Source of the DNA: Polytrichum commune
Lineage: Eukaryota; Streptophyta; Polytrichopsida; Polytrichales; Polytrichaceae
Direction: 5' to 3'
NCBI GenBank assembly: GCA_950295325.1
Contig: OX485803.1
Location: 16,058,001-16,122,000 of the forward strand
Length of the DNA stretch: 64,000 nucleotides
Of this stretch, positions 50,416-61,506 are shown in pieces. The position numbers were made by a program, and so were the translations under genes. Each line of letters opens with the position of its first letter. Within the stretch, counting starts at the first letter, position 1. The notes below the pieces were generated by a model that searched no databases, had not been told where the DNA came from, and saw only the letters and a program-made list of their open reading frames with translations.

Positions 50416-51001
50416 ATGTATAAGGTTGGTAGGAATGAGAGTTGCTTGCCCATTTGGGCATATGGTGGACATAAACCCTGCACAAACACCTACCTTTTGG
50501 TATAAAGTGGGCAAGTATATGCTTGAAGATGGTAACCTTGAAAAAAACATATTTGTGGCTAATTGGCAAAGAGAGACAAACGGTCATTATATTTGTAAAT
50601 GGGTACAACGGATGTCAAAGGATAGGTTTGGAAAGGTATACATGGAAGATGTGAATTTAAAAAGGGACAAAAAGTCAATCCTATAATTCAATTCCAATTA
50701 GTGATTATTGAGTGGTTGAAATGGATATGAAAGGATTAGGAATGTGAAGTTTGGGGGATGTGGAGGATTTCACACAAACAACACTTATGTCAGACATTGG
50801 AAACAATTACCAAATTAAGAAATTAAAACCAAATGCTTATGTAAGAGATTATGCTCAAGTTGCTCAGTTACCTCTCCTTTTCACATGTAACACGATATTC
50901 AATATTTTGAGAGAGTGGGATCCTCTCAAAATAATATTGGCCATTTGGACACCTAAAAGTCATGTTAGGTTGATAAATACTAGATTATACTTCAAACGTG
51001 T
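50416..51001. other. Intergenic, no gene recognised
   Basis: Short open frames at 50,363-50,686 and 50,751-51,017 lack features; the first starts inside the fifth F-box relic and then reads spacer DNA. Confidence 0.45.
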
Positions 51002-51360
51002 GGTTTTCATTAAATGAGAGTATGTTAAGCTGGGAAATCGACTCATTTAGGTTCAGTCGGCCTAAATGAGGACAATATTTTGTCAATTTAGGTTGAGTCG
51101 ACCTAAATGAGGACATTATGTTGTCAGTTTAGGTTGAGTCGACCTAAATGAGGACAATTATGTTAGTCAATTTAGATTGAGTCGACCTAAATGAGGACAA
51201 TATGTTAGTCAATTTAGGTTGAGTCGGCCTAAATGAGGACAATATGTTAGTCAATTTAGGTTGAATCGACCTAAATGAGGACAATATGTTGTCAATTTAG
51301 GTTGAGTCGACCTAAATGAGTCGATTTCCCAGCTGAACATACTCTCATTTTAATGGAAAC
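51002..51360. mobile_element. Foldback element with a 42-bp palindromic satellite inside
   Basis: The ends are inverted over about 45 bp (TTTCATTAAATGAGAGTATG, then AGCTGGGAAATCGACTC, and the complement at 51,310-51,360). Between them are seven tandem units of about 42 bp, centred near 51,047, 51,089, 51,130, 51,172, 51,214, 51,256 and 51,296. Each unit contains a small palindrome, TTTAGGT-x7-ACCTAAA, with GTCGAC at its heart in most copies. No open frame. No TSD was identified. Confidence 0.8.
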
Positions 51361-52589
51361 TACAACGGAATTTACAGCGGAATTTATAGCGGAAAATCAA
51401 ATGTTATTTTTTTACTTGTACTCTACAACTTTCCAGTGGTTTTCATTTCATTCTTGGATTAATAGTTTGCTTTATGTACTCTCAACTCACTGGAAAACTC
51501 TCATTTTAATGAATATTGTGTTATGTCCTTAGCGTTACAATGGGAAACACCTAAATAAGAGATATAAAGAATGTTTGAATGATTCACGTGAACACATCGA
51601 AGCAACTTGTTGATAGGTGTTATGAGGGTGGAGGCCACTTTAGTCTAACTTTATTCCTTTCGGAAATGGAGGTCTTGTACAATGTTTTGTCACGACAACA
51701 TGTGACGAAATATCCGATGCCTTACAACCACCCCCACCAATCGGGGCACCCTAATGAATGCCATGACACCAAGTGTGCACTTTGTACATGGACACCATGG
51801 TGTATGAAGTACGACAATGTGTGGAAATGAGATGCAAAGTAAGCGTCACCTAGGATACACGATTTCACTGGCAATTATTGTATAGACACTTGTTTTTCAG
51901 ATACTTTCATGACAATTAGCTTAGCATGGCCCATACCATCATAACATCCTTCATCCAAGAGAAATTACTTTCATTTTCTTTTATTTGAACGCTCACTAAA
52001 TCATCTCAAAGCTATAATGCCAACACTACAAGAATTGCGGAATATTACCATTGCGTCGCTTCCATTAACATATTCTAAAATCTATGAACATGGATTGAAA
52101 TCCTACTATTTTAGTAGATCTTAAAATGAAATAGTGGACGAAGACAATATAACCAATGATAAAACCACCTAATCTCCATAGTGCAAGATCGGACTGAAAA
52201 TCCCATATCTTAGTACCAATGAAGTTGCAGTTTTATGTGAGCATTGATGTAACCGATTCTTGGGCCCACTTAAGAAGACTATGCACTTGAAAAATATAAA
52301 GATAGGTCACATTCAAGTGTACATTATTGTGTAATAATCTTGTATTGATAATGCTCTTTGTTGTTGAAATTGTCACAGGCACACGAATGTCATGGCATTT
52401 GGTGGCCAACTTTCTACGTATAAAGATGCACAAACAATTGGATGCACGTTGAATGTGTATCCATGCATGTACCTTATTACTATGCAACCCATAACATTAT
52501 TCAGTTGCACGGTTGAGTTCCATTGTTTATTTAGACTTTGACATGGGCATCTGCTATCTTACCTTCATGGGAAGAAACTTGGAAAATAA
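51361..52589. other. Intergenic, no gene recognised
   Basis: AT-rich spacer. No recognisable open frame or repeat apart from short fragments near 51,436 and 51,500 that resemble the foldback ends (CTCTCATTTTAATG). Confidence 0.5.
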
Positions 52590-53030
52590 GAAGAAACTAA
52601 TGTTGGTACGAATAATGAATAGTGTTAGTTTGAATAGTAAGAATATTCTGAATAATGTTAGTGTTTTCAATGATATCGCTTCTATTAATACTGCTTTTAG
52701 GGAATATTTTTGGGATGAACAATGTGTGCTACAAATATTCTTGGGATGAACAATGTGTGCTACAAATATTCTTGGGATGAACAATATTTTTTGCCCATAG
52801 TGTCAGGAGTATAACTCCACTCGAATTTCCAAGTTCAGCATGAATGTGTGAAGAGTAAATGAATATTCTCACTTTGTTCGAGGGGCCACAAAATAATATT
52901 GGCGTATTCCAGGGTCACGGAGCCAACCCACATGGTTGAATAATGTTATGCCAAGAGCTACTTTTAGTGGCTGAAAAATGAGTTGGGGTATCCAAGTTTC
53001 ATGTTGATCATACAAGTGCGTTGTATTTTT
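52590..53030 (+). repeat. Dispersed repeat R4, copy 2
   Basis: Inverted partner of 29,060-29,480. It includes a local 33-bp tandem triplication (TTGGGATGAACAATGTGTGC core, about 52,706-52,788) that the other copy lacks. Confidence 0.6.
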
Positions 53031-53068
53031 GTTGCCCACATGTTTCTCGTTTGATATTTTTTTTACAC

Positions 53069-53474
53069 TTAGGGTCGGTTTAGACTATGGTGAAGAAGTG
53101 CATTGGTCAAGAATTTTAGGGGAATGGAGCAATATGATTGACTACAAAATGGGTTCTTCACCGTCCAGGGTTTACACTACAACCAAGACTTCTCCAGTGG
53201 AGAACATCCAGCATGGATGAAATAAGTGAGAAGCTTGCCAACATGGCAACACTTTTTTGCTAGGGAATTTTTCCAAAGATCAAGTTTCTTGGGCAACCTC
53301 AAACCATCGGACAAGAAACTTGACCTCCAAAGAACTCCAACTTGAGAGTCTTTTTCTTCATCTGATTTACCATCTTGTCTACCAAACCAACCGTTGCCTC
53401 AAATATCATTGTATTGGGCTAAAATTCTTGATCAACTAATGCACTTCTTCACTGTAGTCTAAACTTGGCCCTTA
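53069..53474. mobile_element. Tourist-like MITE with ~50-bp TIRs and TTA duplication
   Basis: The element is 53,072-53,471 (400 bp) between TTA trinucleotides (53,069-53,071 and 53,472-53,474). The ends GGGTCGGTTTAGACTATGG and the inverted right end (GGGCCAAGTTTAGACTACAG) continue into a shared TGAAGAAGTGCATT block, about 50 bp in all. No coding capacity. Fits PIF/Harbinger MITEs. Confidence 0.8.
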
Positions 53475-54175
53475 TATCAACCCATCAGCCCATCTTGAAT
53501 GTCAAGTTGCAAGTTTGACGTAGAAACAACGAATGCATGTAATGTGTTAATGGAAGCACCACCCAACATTACTAGGTATTGACTTGTGTCATATTCTAAG
53601 GGCAATTTACATTAGAGAAAGGTTTACAGTGTTAGATAGTCTCAAGCCTTTCTTCTCCCAACTTGATCGTCATGTTGGTATTACTTGTTATTGTACAAAG
53701 GTTACTACATTTTAACTCCACCTTCGTACACTTTTCTTAGACTTGTCGTATAAACTAAGATCGTTAAACACAACAAATCGAGTGTCGTCATCAACATCAA
53801 TTAGTAAAATAAAATAGCAAACTAATATGCTAAACAACCACCTCTTCAAGTGCCCCCACTAGCAGATAAGGAGCCCCTCCAATCGGCTAGGAACAAACAC
53901 ACTCAGCGGTAGAGTTGTTGAACATGATGAAGTTGTTGCTACATCTATACATATCCAATTGGTTAGTGGTAATCTAAGGAATTAAACTCATGATGGAGAA
54001 AGTAATCCAAGAACTGTAGGCTGGGTGCAATGTGAGCCCCATCCTTAATCGCCTTCAACAATTTATGTTGAATTCTTGGATAACTCTTTCAATGTGATTT
54101 TCAATCCCATAAACTTTCCAACCAACTAAATAATAACTTCACCACTAAAACATGTGGTAAACATCCACAAAATCT
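53475..54175. other. Spacer; 3' LTR of the gypsy element expected but not seen
   Basis: The 3' LTR of the - strand element should lie here, but no match to the LTR at 61,507-62,951 is visible. The - strand text near 54,050-54,180 is weakly like a gypsy RT but has stops, so it is not called. Confidence 0.5.
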
Positions 54176-55750
54176 TCAATCATGACCATTAACGGCCATG
54201 GAATGAGAGGCTTTCCGACAACGAGGACAAACCCAATTGCCAGAACGAAGAGTCAAAAGGGGAGGTGTCAAACATGCCATGTGCCATCCACATTGACATT
54301 GGTCGCACAATAACATTGTTGCAGCTCCTTTCTTCTCTCCACAAACATAACAAGGCAGACCCTGTGGTACAACCGCCAACTCGGGATGCACAGAGCAGTC
54401 GATGGGAAGGTGACATGGAGCACAATTCTTTGAATGCTCACGACATTCCCGTCCATCTTTGCCTTCAAGCAATAATATACCACTTGGCAAGACATCTTTT
54501 ACCCGCAAAATCGTGCGCCCAGCCTTGACATCCAATGTCGTAGGCGCCTCCCATTGCAAGTAAACATAATCCCCCTTGGAAAATCTACGAACCTGAGGTC
54601 GATAAGCTCCACTGCGGATCCGGGCATACCGTAATGTATCACGATGCTGAGCAATATTTAAGTTCTCTATGGCCATAGGCATAGCCTTTTGGAAGAACTT
54701 TGCTCGGTCATGAAGACATTGAGCCCAAACATCTGGATCATCCAAATTTACCACGGGAGCCAATTTCTCTTGCACCGAGCTAGGTAAAATTGGTTCCCGT
54801 CCATACAAGAGTTGGTATGGACTATAGGATGCCAAAGATGTTTGCCGGCTGAAACGATAACCCATTGCTATCCATGGTAACATCAAGTCCCAATCGCGAT
54901 GGTCGCCATGAAGCAATCCATACTTCCACAAACCACGCTTAACCGTCTGAACAACTCGTTCAGCTAAACCATCTACCTCAGGGTGATCTCTGGAAGTTGT
55001 CCGATGATCAATCAAAGCCTTGATACACAAAGCCTCGAAAGATCCAAGAAATTCTCTCCCTTAATCCGTCAACACCTCTGCAAGTGCTCCAAACCGTGCC
55101 AAAACTCTATCAAGAAATGCCATAGCCGCCAATTCTGAGGAATTTTGGGGAAGAGCCACGAGTTCAATCCACTTACTAAAATGCTCCACCATCACAAGCA
55201 CATACTTGGAACCACGTGGAGTGATAGTAAGCGGTCCGGCAAAATCCAAAGACCAACGATATCCCAAGCCCATAATAGGTAAAGGCTGAAGTTGAGGTGA
55301 CAAAGTATTAAAACTTGACCTGACCCGGTCACATACTTCACACCGAGAAACATAAGTGACAACCTGTTGATACATACCAGTCCACCAATATTGGTTGCGC
55401 AATATAGAGTGTGTCATTTGCACTCCAAAATGTCCAAGCTCCTCGTGCACTTGGCGCACTAAAGAAGCTCTTTGATCTGGCCTTGGAACGATGCGCCTTC
55501 TTCCGTTCGGCCACACACGAAACAACAAGCCGTTTGCCCAACGAAACCTTGTTATTCGATGGCTAACTCTATCTTGCTCCATAGCAGATAGTCCAAGAGG
55601 AAATATCCCTTGTTGAAGTTTGTGCAAGACCGCCTGGTCTTCCCACACATCACTAACAACAAGAGATTTATCAACCTCCTCATCTTGTTCTTCCACAAGG
55701 ATCTCAGCAGCCAATCCTGACATATTGTGAGATATGTGGCAGCATGCCAA
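54176..55750 (-). pseudogene. Integrase with C-terminal PHD finger
   Basis: The integrase inserts the element's cDNA. Zinc-binding part: H-x4-H in HEELGHFG and C-x2-C in CEVCD. Core: WSLDFAGP (first Asp), VLTD (second Asp) and the acidic residue in DGLAERVVQ (Glu). A single stop follows VLTD at about 55,058-55,060, where CAA would continue GREFLG. After the core, a basic region and a 'KGDYVYLQWEAP' beta segment are followed by a PHD finger (54,213-54,355) with C-x2-C, C-x2-C, H-x2-C and C-x2-C spacing (CYVC, CDQC, HMAC, CPRC). PHD fingers read histone H3 tails, often H3K4me3, so this may steer integration; chromoviruses place a chromodomain here. The specificity cannot be read from sequence. 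Confidence 0.85.
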
Positions 55751-55759
55751 TCCGGCACT

Positions 55760-57304
55760 GCCTCACGATCACAATCTCCATGCCACCTGGCTCCAGTTAA
55801 ATCCTCATCTGAAGGACTTGGATTGCGAGACAATCCGTCTGCATCTAAGTTGGCAATTCCTGCTCGGTGAACAACTTCAAAATCATATTCATGAAGTAAC
55901 AATGCCCACCTAGCAAGTTTTCCGGTGAGCTTATCTGATTCCATAAGCCATTTTAAAGGCGATGATCAGTCACCAAAGTAAATTTTTGCCCATACAAATA
56001 AGGTCGAAAATGTGCAATGGCCCAAACGGCCGCCAAGGCCTCGCCTTCATAAGAAGAATAATTAGATTCAGCACTATTATTGCTTCTAGATGTATAAGCC
56101 ACCACATATTTCTTTCCCTCTTCATCTTTCAGTGTCAATACCGCTCCCAATCCTACTGCACTCCAATCCGTGTGCAATTGAAAAGCTCTAGACACATCCG
56201 GGCGTCGAAGCACTGGCGCTGAACCGAGCTTCTGCTTCAATGTATCAAATGCTTGTTGTTGTTCCCGACTCCAAATCCATGGTTGGTCTTTCCCCGTGAG
56301 AATGGTAAGAGGTTTGGCAATCAAACTAAAGTTTTTGACAAACCTCCTATAATAATTTATCAATCCTAGAAATGCACGAAGCCGTGGTACAACACTAGAT
56401 GCGGGAATTTTGTGCAAAGCATCCACCTTTGCCTGTTGCACACCAAGACCGCCAGGAACAATCATGTGGCCTAAATAGGGCAATTGATCATGGAAAAACT
56501 TACATTTTCCATGATGTAAACGGAGTCCCCACCGTTGAAGTTGTTCAAATACCGCTTGCAAATGTCTCACATGATCATATGCACTATTACTAAAGATGAT
56601 AACATCATCAATGTAACATCTAGCAAACGGCAAACCAGTTAATAATTGGTCCATCACACCCTGAAATTCAGCTGGTGCATTCTTGAGACCAAATGGCAGA
56701 AATTTCCAATGATAAAGTTGATCCTTGCCATCTTTATCAATTCCCCAAAATGCGGTCTTCACCCGATCACCCAACAACAAAGGTAATTGGTGATAACCAG
56801 CCTCAAATCCATAGTACTGAAGATTCTAGAAAATCCCAGTGCATCAAACAACTTCTCCGGCATCGGCATTGGATATCGATCCAACTTGGTCTTGCGGTTG
56901 ACTGGACGATAATCACCACACATCCGTTTTTCCGTCTAGTTGCCAAAGATATCCTTCTTTGACGACATAACCGTAGCACAAGCATACTCTCCATTGAAGA
57001 GTTCAATCAATTCCGCTACCAATAACTCTTGACATAGAGTTTGAACACCCAACCTTTCAGAGGTACTAAGTCGGTACGGCCGTCTGAAAATAGGATGGTC
57101 GTCCTCAAGTTGAATACGAACATGTTTACCTTTATATCCTTCAAGATCATGAAGACTAAAGGCAAAACAATTACGGTAAGAGCTAATAAATGCCCGTACC
57201 TTTCGTGCTTCGGCACCAGTAAGCTTTGGCCCCACTTCAATTGGCCAATCGTCAAACTCCGTGGTTTCCTTCTTCATAGAAGGATTGCCACTTGGTGCCA
57301 ACAC
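55760..57304 (-). pseudogene. Reverse transcriptase and RNase H
   Basis: RT copies the genomic RNA into DNA and RNase H removes the RNA strand. The start (57,304-56,936) shows the RT lead-in (FRRPYRLS). The palm follows in another frame, with the FLPFGLKNAPAEFQ block and the catalytic YIDD (in ARCYIDDVIIFS). A second indel lies between 56,780 and 56,940, where DYRP-like text is read in a third frame. RNase H shows its acidic set: LHTDWS (Asp), YEGEALAA (Glu) and TDHRL (Asp), then IANLDADGLSR near 55,830. The chain is broken into three frames, so no enzyme can be made from this copy. Confidence 0.88.
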
Positions 57305-57649
57305 AGCCTGTGATTGCTAGTCCGTGGAGAGGGCAATACCTTTGCCCCCATCATCTGCACTTGAATCCAAATGCGTATCCTCTCCACTACAATCAGTTTG
57401 TGTAGCTAAATAGCTACCCACAGATGAAGTATCACCAAGAAATACAAGTGGAAACATTTTATGGGCCTCCAACTTCCCAAACTCTTGGGCCAAAGCCGAA
57501 AAAACACGTTGGGCTCGAAGCTCTTCCGCAACATGAAGTTTCAAAGGAAATAATCCCTCGCTGTCATTGACCTCAATGTGATCCTTGGATTGCGGCTCCA
57601 TTGCCCCCAGACCATTGTTCTCTGCCCTCAGAGTAAGCAATTGGTCATC

Positions 57650-58610
57650 CATACGTTGTTGAGCAGCAAGACAAATTCCAATTATCCACACAATGCTGTT
57701 AAGATCCATAGCTTGCCCCAATAGGAAACGTCTCTGACCTTCCTGAAGCCCGTGAGCAGCCGTGGTACCTGTAAGAAAACCCATGGCACGTTCCCGCTCA
57801 TCTGCCATAGGCTCCTCATAAGTTTGGAATTTTGAATCCCAAACCATGCCAGGTCCACGAGATCGAAATACAAAAGACTGTGGATATGTCACAAAAATAG
57901 GTAGTGCACCTCTCGGAATGCCCACCTTATTAATTAATGCAAATGGCAAGGTATCATCCTTGGTAACTGCCAAGGAAACACGATGATCATCTAAAATGTC
58001 ATCCACCTTGCGATCCATAAGGCGGGGAATGCGGGCAATCGCCGCTGAAAGCACCCAAGGTGATACCAAGTTGGTCCAAAATCAACGAGGCCGATGAGCA
58101 AAGGATCCCTAAGATGCAGCATCCAGAAATTTTGGAGTATCCAGAATTTGGTTAATGTACTCACCATCCTTCACCACTTTGTGCCGGGTATCACCCAATA
58201 ATGGTACATTTTCGAAAATATATTGGCGTAGTTGATTGGTGGTTAAACCACCATTGCGTCAATCGCATCAAATCAGCAAACAAACTAGACCTAGGATCAT
58301 CCAATCCCTGGCCAGTTCCTGCCCGCGAATGGCCTTGACAAGGCCATCCTGCAATAATCAAATCCACGTGGCCTAATCTTCTCAAATCCTCATCACTAAT
58401 CATAGTGACATCTTGAGGAAGTTGACCACAACATCCATGACTGGCAGAGGCTGACAATTATGCGGGGTATCTCAACAACAATTGTTGGATGTGGTGTCGG
58501 ACGGCTCTGTTGGCTACATACCCATTGTCCACATGAATATATCGCCAAACTATAATTCCAGCTTCCAACACTGCCGCCAAACCTGTGCCAATGCCTCCAA
58601 AGATCTCCAC
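57650..58610 (-). pseudogene. C5-cytosine DNA methyltransferase domain inside gypsy Pol
   Basis: DNA C5-methyltransferases transfer a methyl group from SAM to cytosine. Motifs in order on the - strand: I, VEIFGGIGTGLAA (about 58,572-58,610, SAM binding); IV, GWPCQGHSRAG with the catalytic Cys (about 58,338); VI, ENV (about 58,205-58,213, in the frame next to the one used before it); VIII, HRPRxFW (about 58,090-58,110); IX, ADERERAMGF; X, RRFLLGQAMDLNSIVW. A target-recognition stretch lies between VIII and IX. Motif I is in the same open frame as the protease C-terminus (58,458-59,213), so it is not a host gene nested nearby. One TAA (58,458-58,460) and one frameshift (58,210-58,250) break this copy. 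Motif IX/X wording (ERE-x-MGF, LG-x-x-x-D) is closer to the DNMT3/DRM group than to DNMT1/MET1 by eye. Confidence 0.88.
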
Positions 58611-58619
58611 AAGGACAAT

Positions 58620-59698
58620 ACCTTCAGGTGATGGTTGCCAACGAATGGGTTGAGCAAAAGAAAATGAGGATGAAGTTGGAGGTGCCTCTCCAAGCTCCAA
58701 ATCCGCTACAATGTGTCGACAATGGTCGGATAACTCCTTAGGAGTTCGCCATGGTGGAGGTGGATCCTTGAAATGTCGAGCAGGAATTTGAAAAGATGGT
58801 AAAAATTGTTGTTCTGCCGCATTACAAGTGTAGTCCATTGTTTCCTCCAATAAAACTGGAGCACAAGGTAAATCTGCAACTAAACCGCTGCAACCAAACA
58901 TTGCGTCCGCAACCATAGTCATAGCAATGGCTGCAAATGTGACGGGAATAAATACCTTCCTGCCATCTCCAGTGGACCATCCCGGTCTAATCCATGCCTC
59001 TTCCGTCCAATTATCCAAACCAAAGCCAAGTGGGTAAAGAGCTTGCTGACCAACAAGTATATCATAGTTGGTAGCATTAGTAACAACACACTTCATTGAC
59101 AAATGAATGTAAGTAGGCCCTGCCCCCACATGAAAAATCAAACATAGAGGTGCCTTGGTGTAACCTGTTGCACGTTCAGTGCCCCTACTGAAGTCACAAT
59201 AGTGAATGGACAAGGATCCAAGCTTGCTGGCGTCAATCCAAGACTATCAGCAAGTCCTTTGCCAATCATAACCGGTTGAGCACTGGAATCCATCATAACT
59301 CTCAGTGGTGTAGCACGGATAGTGGGCATATCCGTGCGTGAAACGACAAACAAAGATTTGTCGTTCATCAGCCGTACAACTCCAGGTCGCAAATTATGCC
59401 GTTCGCGAGCAGGCCTTGCAGAAATATCTGCAAGATATGCCGCTCCCGACGCATAATTCGAAAATGACGTATCCACTGCTGAAATTGATGCTGGAGGAAT
59501 ATCAGTTTGCTTACCAAAAGCAATGATCGCCGCATCCGCAAGACCCGCTCGCAAATTGGCTAAGTCCTCCACCTCCTCAGCCACAGGTACGTCAACAACA
59601 GCTTGGAATACTTGAAGGGATGGCAAATCCGCCTTACCTTCTAACATTCTCCCAGCTAAATGAAAAACTGCAGCAGGCTTCAAATCCGGAGCCATCAA
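58620..59698 (-). pseudogene. Retroviral-type aspartic protease region
   Basis: The protease frees Gag and Pol proteins. The active-site-like block is MDSSAQPVMIGKG (about 59,255-59,290), where the usual DTGA/DSGA reads DSSA. A TNATNYDILVGQQALYPLG block (about 59,030-59,080) matches the distal protease (I-L-G-x-x-x-L). A frameshift separates the halves (59,138-59,213 overlap). About 130 residues of unassigned sequence (58,640-59,020) connect it to the methyltransferase. The ATG overlaps the Gag stop as TGATG. Confidence 0.7.
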
Positions 59699-61409
59699 CT
59701 CCGAACCTGAGAAATTGGCATATGGAGAATTTTATATGCCAATGCCTGCGTAACATCCTTCGAGATGGAATCCTCATCTCTCAAAGGTACCGGGTTTTTA
59801 GCCCCAACAACAGTGGTGTCTACCAGTCCAAATGAGAGAGGTAAACGTGCTTGACCAATTTGATCCGCAGGTCCGGCATGGCGAGGATGTGGCACCTCAT
59901 TGCTACCACCACTCGTGGAAGCCACCGCATCTGCCAATGTTTGTGAGCGGGTAGAAGCCACCGCCACCACCTCTCCAGCTGCTCCAAACATATACATGTC
60001 CGAGCCCGAGGTGCCACCACCCATATGCGGCTCATAAATCTGAGCAAAAGACGCAGAAGATTTGAGCTTTTGCTCAAGTTTTGCTACCTTAGCCTCCAGA
60101 CTCTGCTCCCGTGGAGATCTGCCAGTGACATAACTGGCAGGCCGCATCGCAGGATGAAGTTGGAAACAATGATCCACATCGTGATTAGTGCCACCACAAT
60201 GGCTACATTTAAATTGTCTCTTCCTAGAATTTTCCCCCGCCTTTACTAGTTCTACCTTTTGTTTTAATTTTCCTAAAGGCTGGGTCTTCTTCCTCTTCGG
60301 ACAATTGGGATCATTCTTCAAATGACCAGATTCTCCACAACCCCAACAATGCAAAATCTTTTGCTCCTTGACGGGTTGAGCCTCAGCTAAACTACTAGTA
60401 GTTGTGACAATTCTTCTTGGTTTCGGACTCTCTGTCATCCAAAATACCATATCCGTGGCATCATGTTGGCAAAGAGCCCGATCACATCTCTCAACCACAG
60501 CAAACGTTTGTGCAAGCGTAGCTCGGCCCTCGTAGTCGAGGATAATCCGAGGTGATGCCAACTCAAGTAGCCGCTTGTCAATCTTAGACAAAAAGATTTT
60601 AACAAGCTGACTCTCAGCAAAAATACCTCCCGACTCCACAGCAAATCGCGCGAGTCGCGTATACATGGTCCGTAGAGTATCATCCTTCTCTCGGCGGAAA
60701 TCCTGGATGCGCTGCATCTGGTCTCGCCGAAACCCACCATACTCCACTTCCAAATGTGCGACAAATTCAGTAAGGGGATTAAACGGAGGTGGTGGACCAA
60801 CAGCCGTCAATGCTGCCTGTGTAGCACGTGCCATCCGTGAAAGGATAGCCATGCTACTGCCAGCACTATTGGCCCAAGTGCCAGTTCTTTGTCCTTAGAC
60901 TCCTCCGGCGATTCCTCCTCCTTTAAGGTGGGTGGAGCTAAGGTAGCAACCGCCCCATCTTTAAGGGCTGAAATAAGCTCAACCCGGGCCTCCCAATACT
61001 GCTCCACCTCCCGAAGGTGTCGCTGATGACCCTCTGTCCAGCGTTCGTAAGTTTGGAGTGCCTCATACTCCAAATGCTGAGGCAGAAGTTCAAAGGCATA
61101 CCAATCATTGAAATTGGAAGACCTTTGGCGTTTCTCCTTAATCCAGGTACGAAACCGGAGTTTCCAATCGGGCAAGGAAATGCCCCCAGCTCGACCTGAA
61201 AACCGATCACGCACTGAATTGTGGCGATCGTCCTCCATTTCGTCGAACGTGCCGACACTCCAAATCCGAAGCCTACTAGTAGTGTCCAACGCCGAAATAG
61301 GCTCAAAAGCCTCGTTGGTATCTACCTCTGGCTCAAGATTTGTGGTATGCACGTCCTCCAAGTAATCTGGTGATGAAGATCGATAATATCGGCTCCTAGT
61401 TTGCACCAT
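59695..61409 (-). pseudogene. Gag with two zinc knuckles
   Basis: Gag forms the particle that packages the RNA. The ATG (61,409) opens MVQTRSRYY, with a helical Gag core (FVAHLEVEYGG, FRREKDDTLRTMYTRLARF, about 60,640-60,780). Two zinc knuckles follow: CWGCGESGH...C (about 60,300-60,348, wider than standard at its end) and CSHCGGTNHDVDHC (about 60,165-60,210, standard CCHC). A coiled-coil-like ARVAKLEQKL stretch follows. One frameshift lies at 60,807-60,852, so this Gag is broken too. Confidence 0.85.
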
Positions 61410-61506
61410 AAAATAATCACTTGAGTACCGGCAACTATCTACAAGGTAATGGCAACCTGCACCGGTTGCGGGCTATCTAAATGGCAATCCCTTGCCAAAT
61501 GCCAAG

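Noticed and set aside
52520-52540. TGTTTATTTAG as a possible 3' LTR start
   Set aside because: Matches the 61,507 LTR end for only about 11 bases and then diverges.
53800-54180. Weakly RT-like text on the - strand
   Set aside because: Several stops and no catalytic motif; not enough to call a second gypsy fragment.
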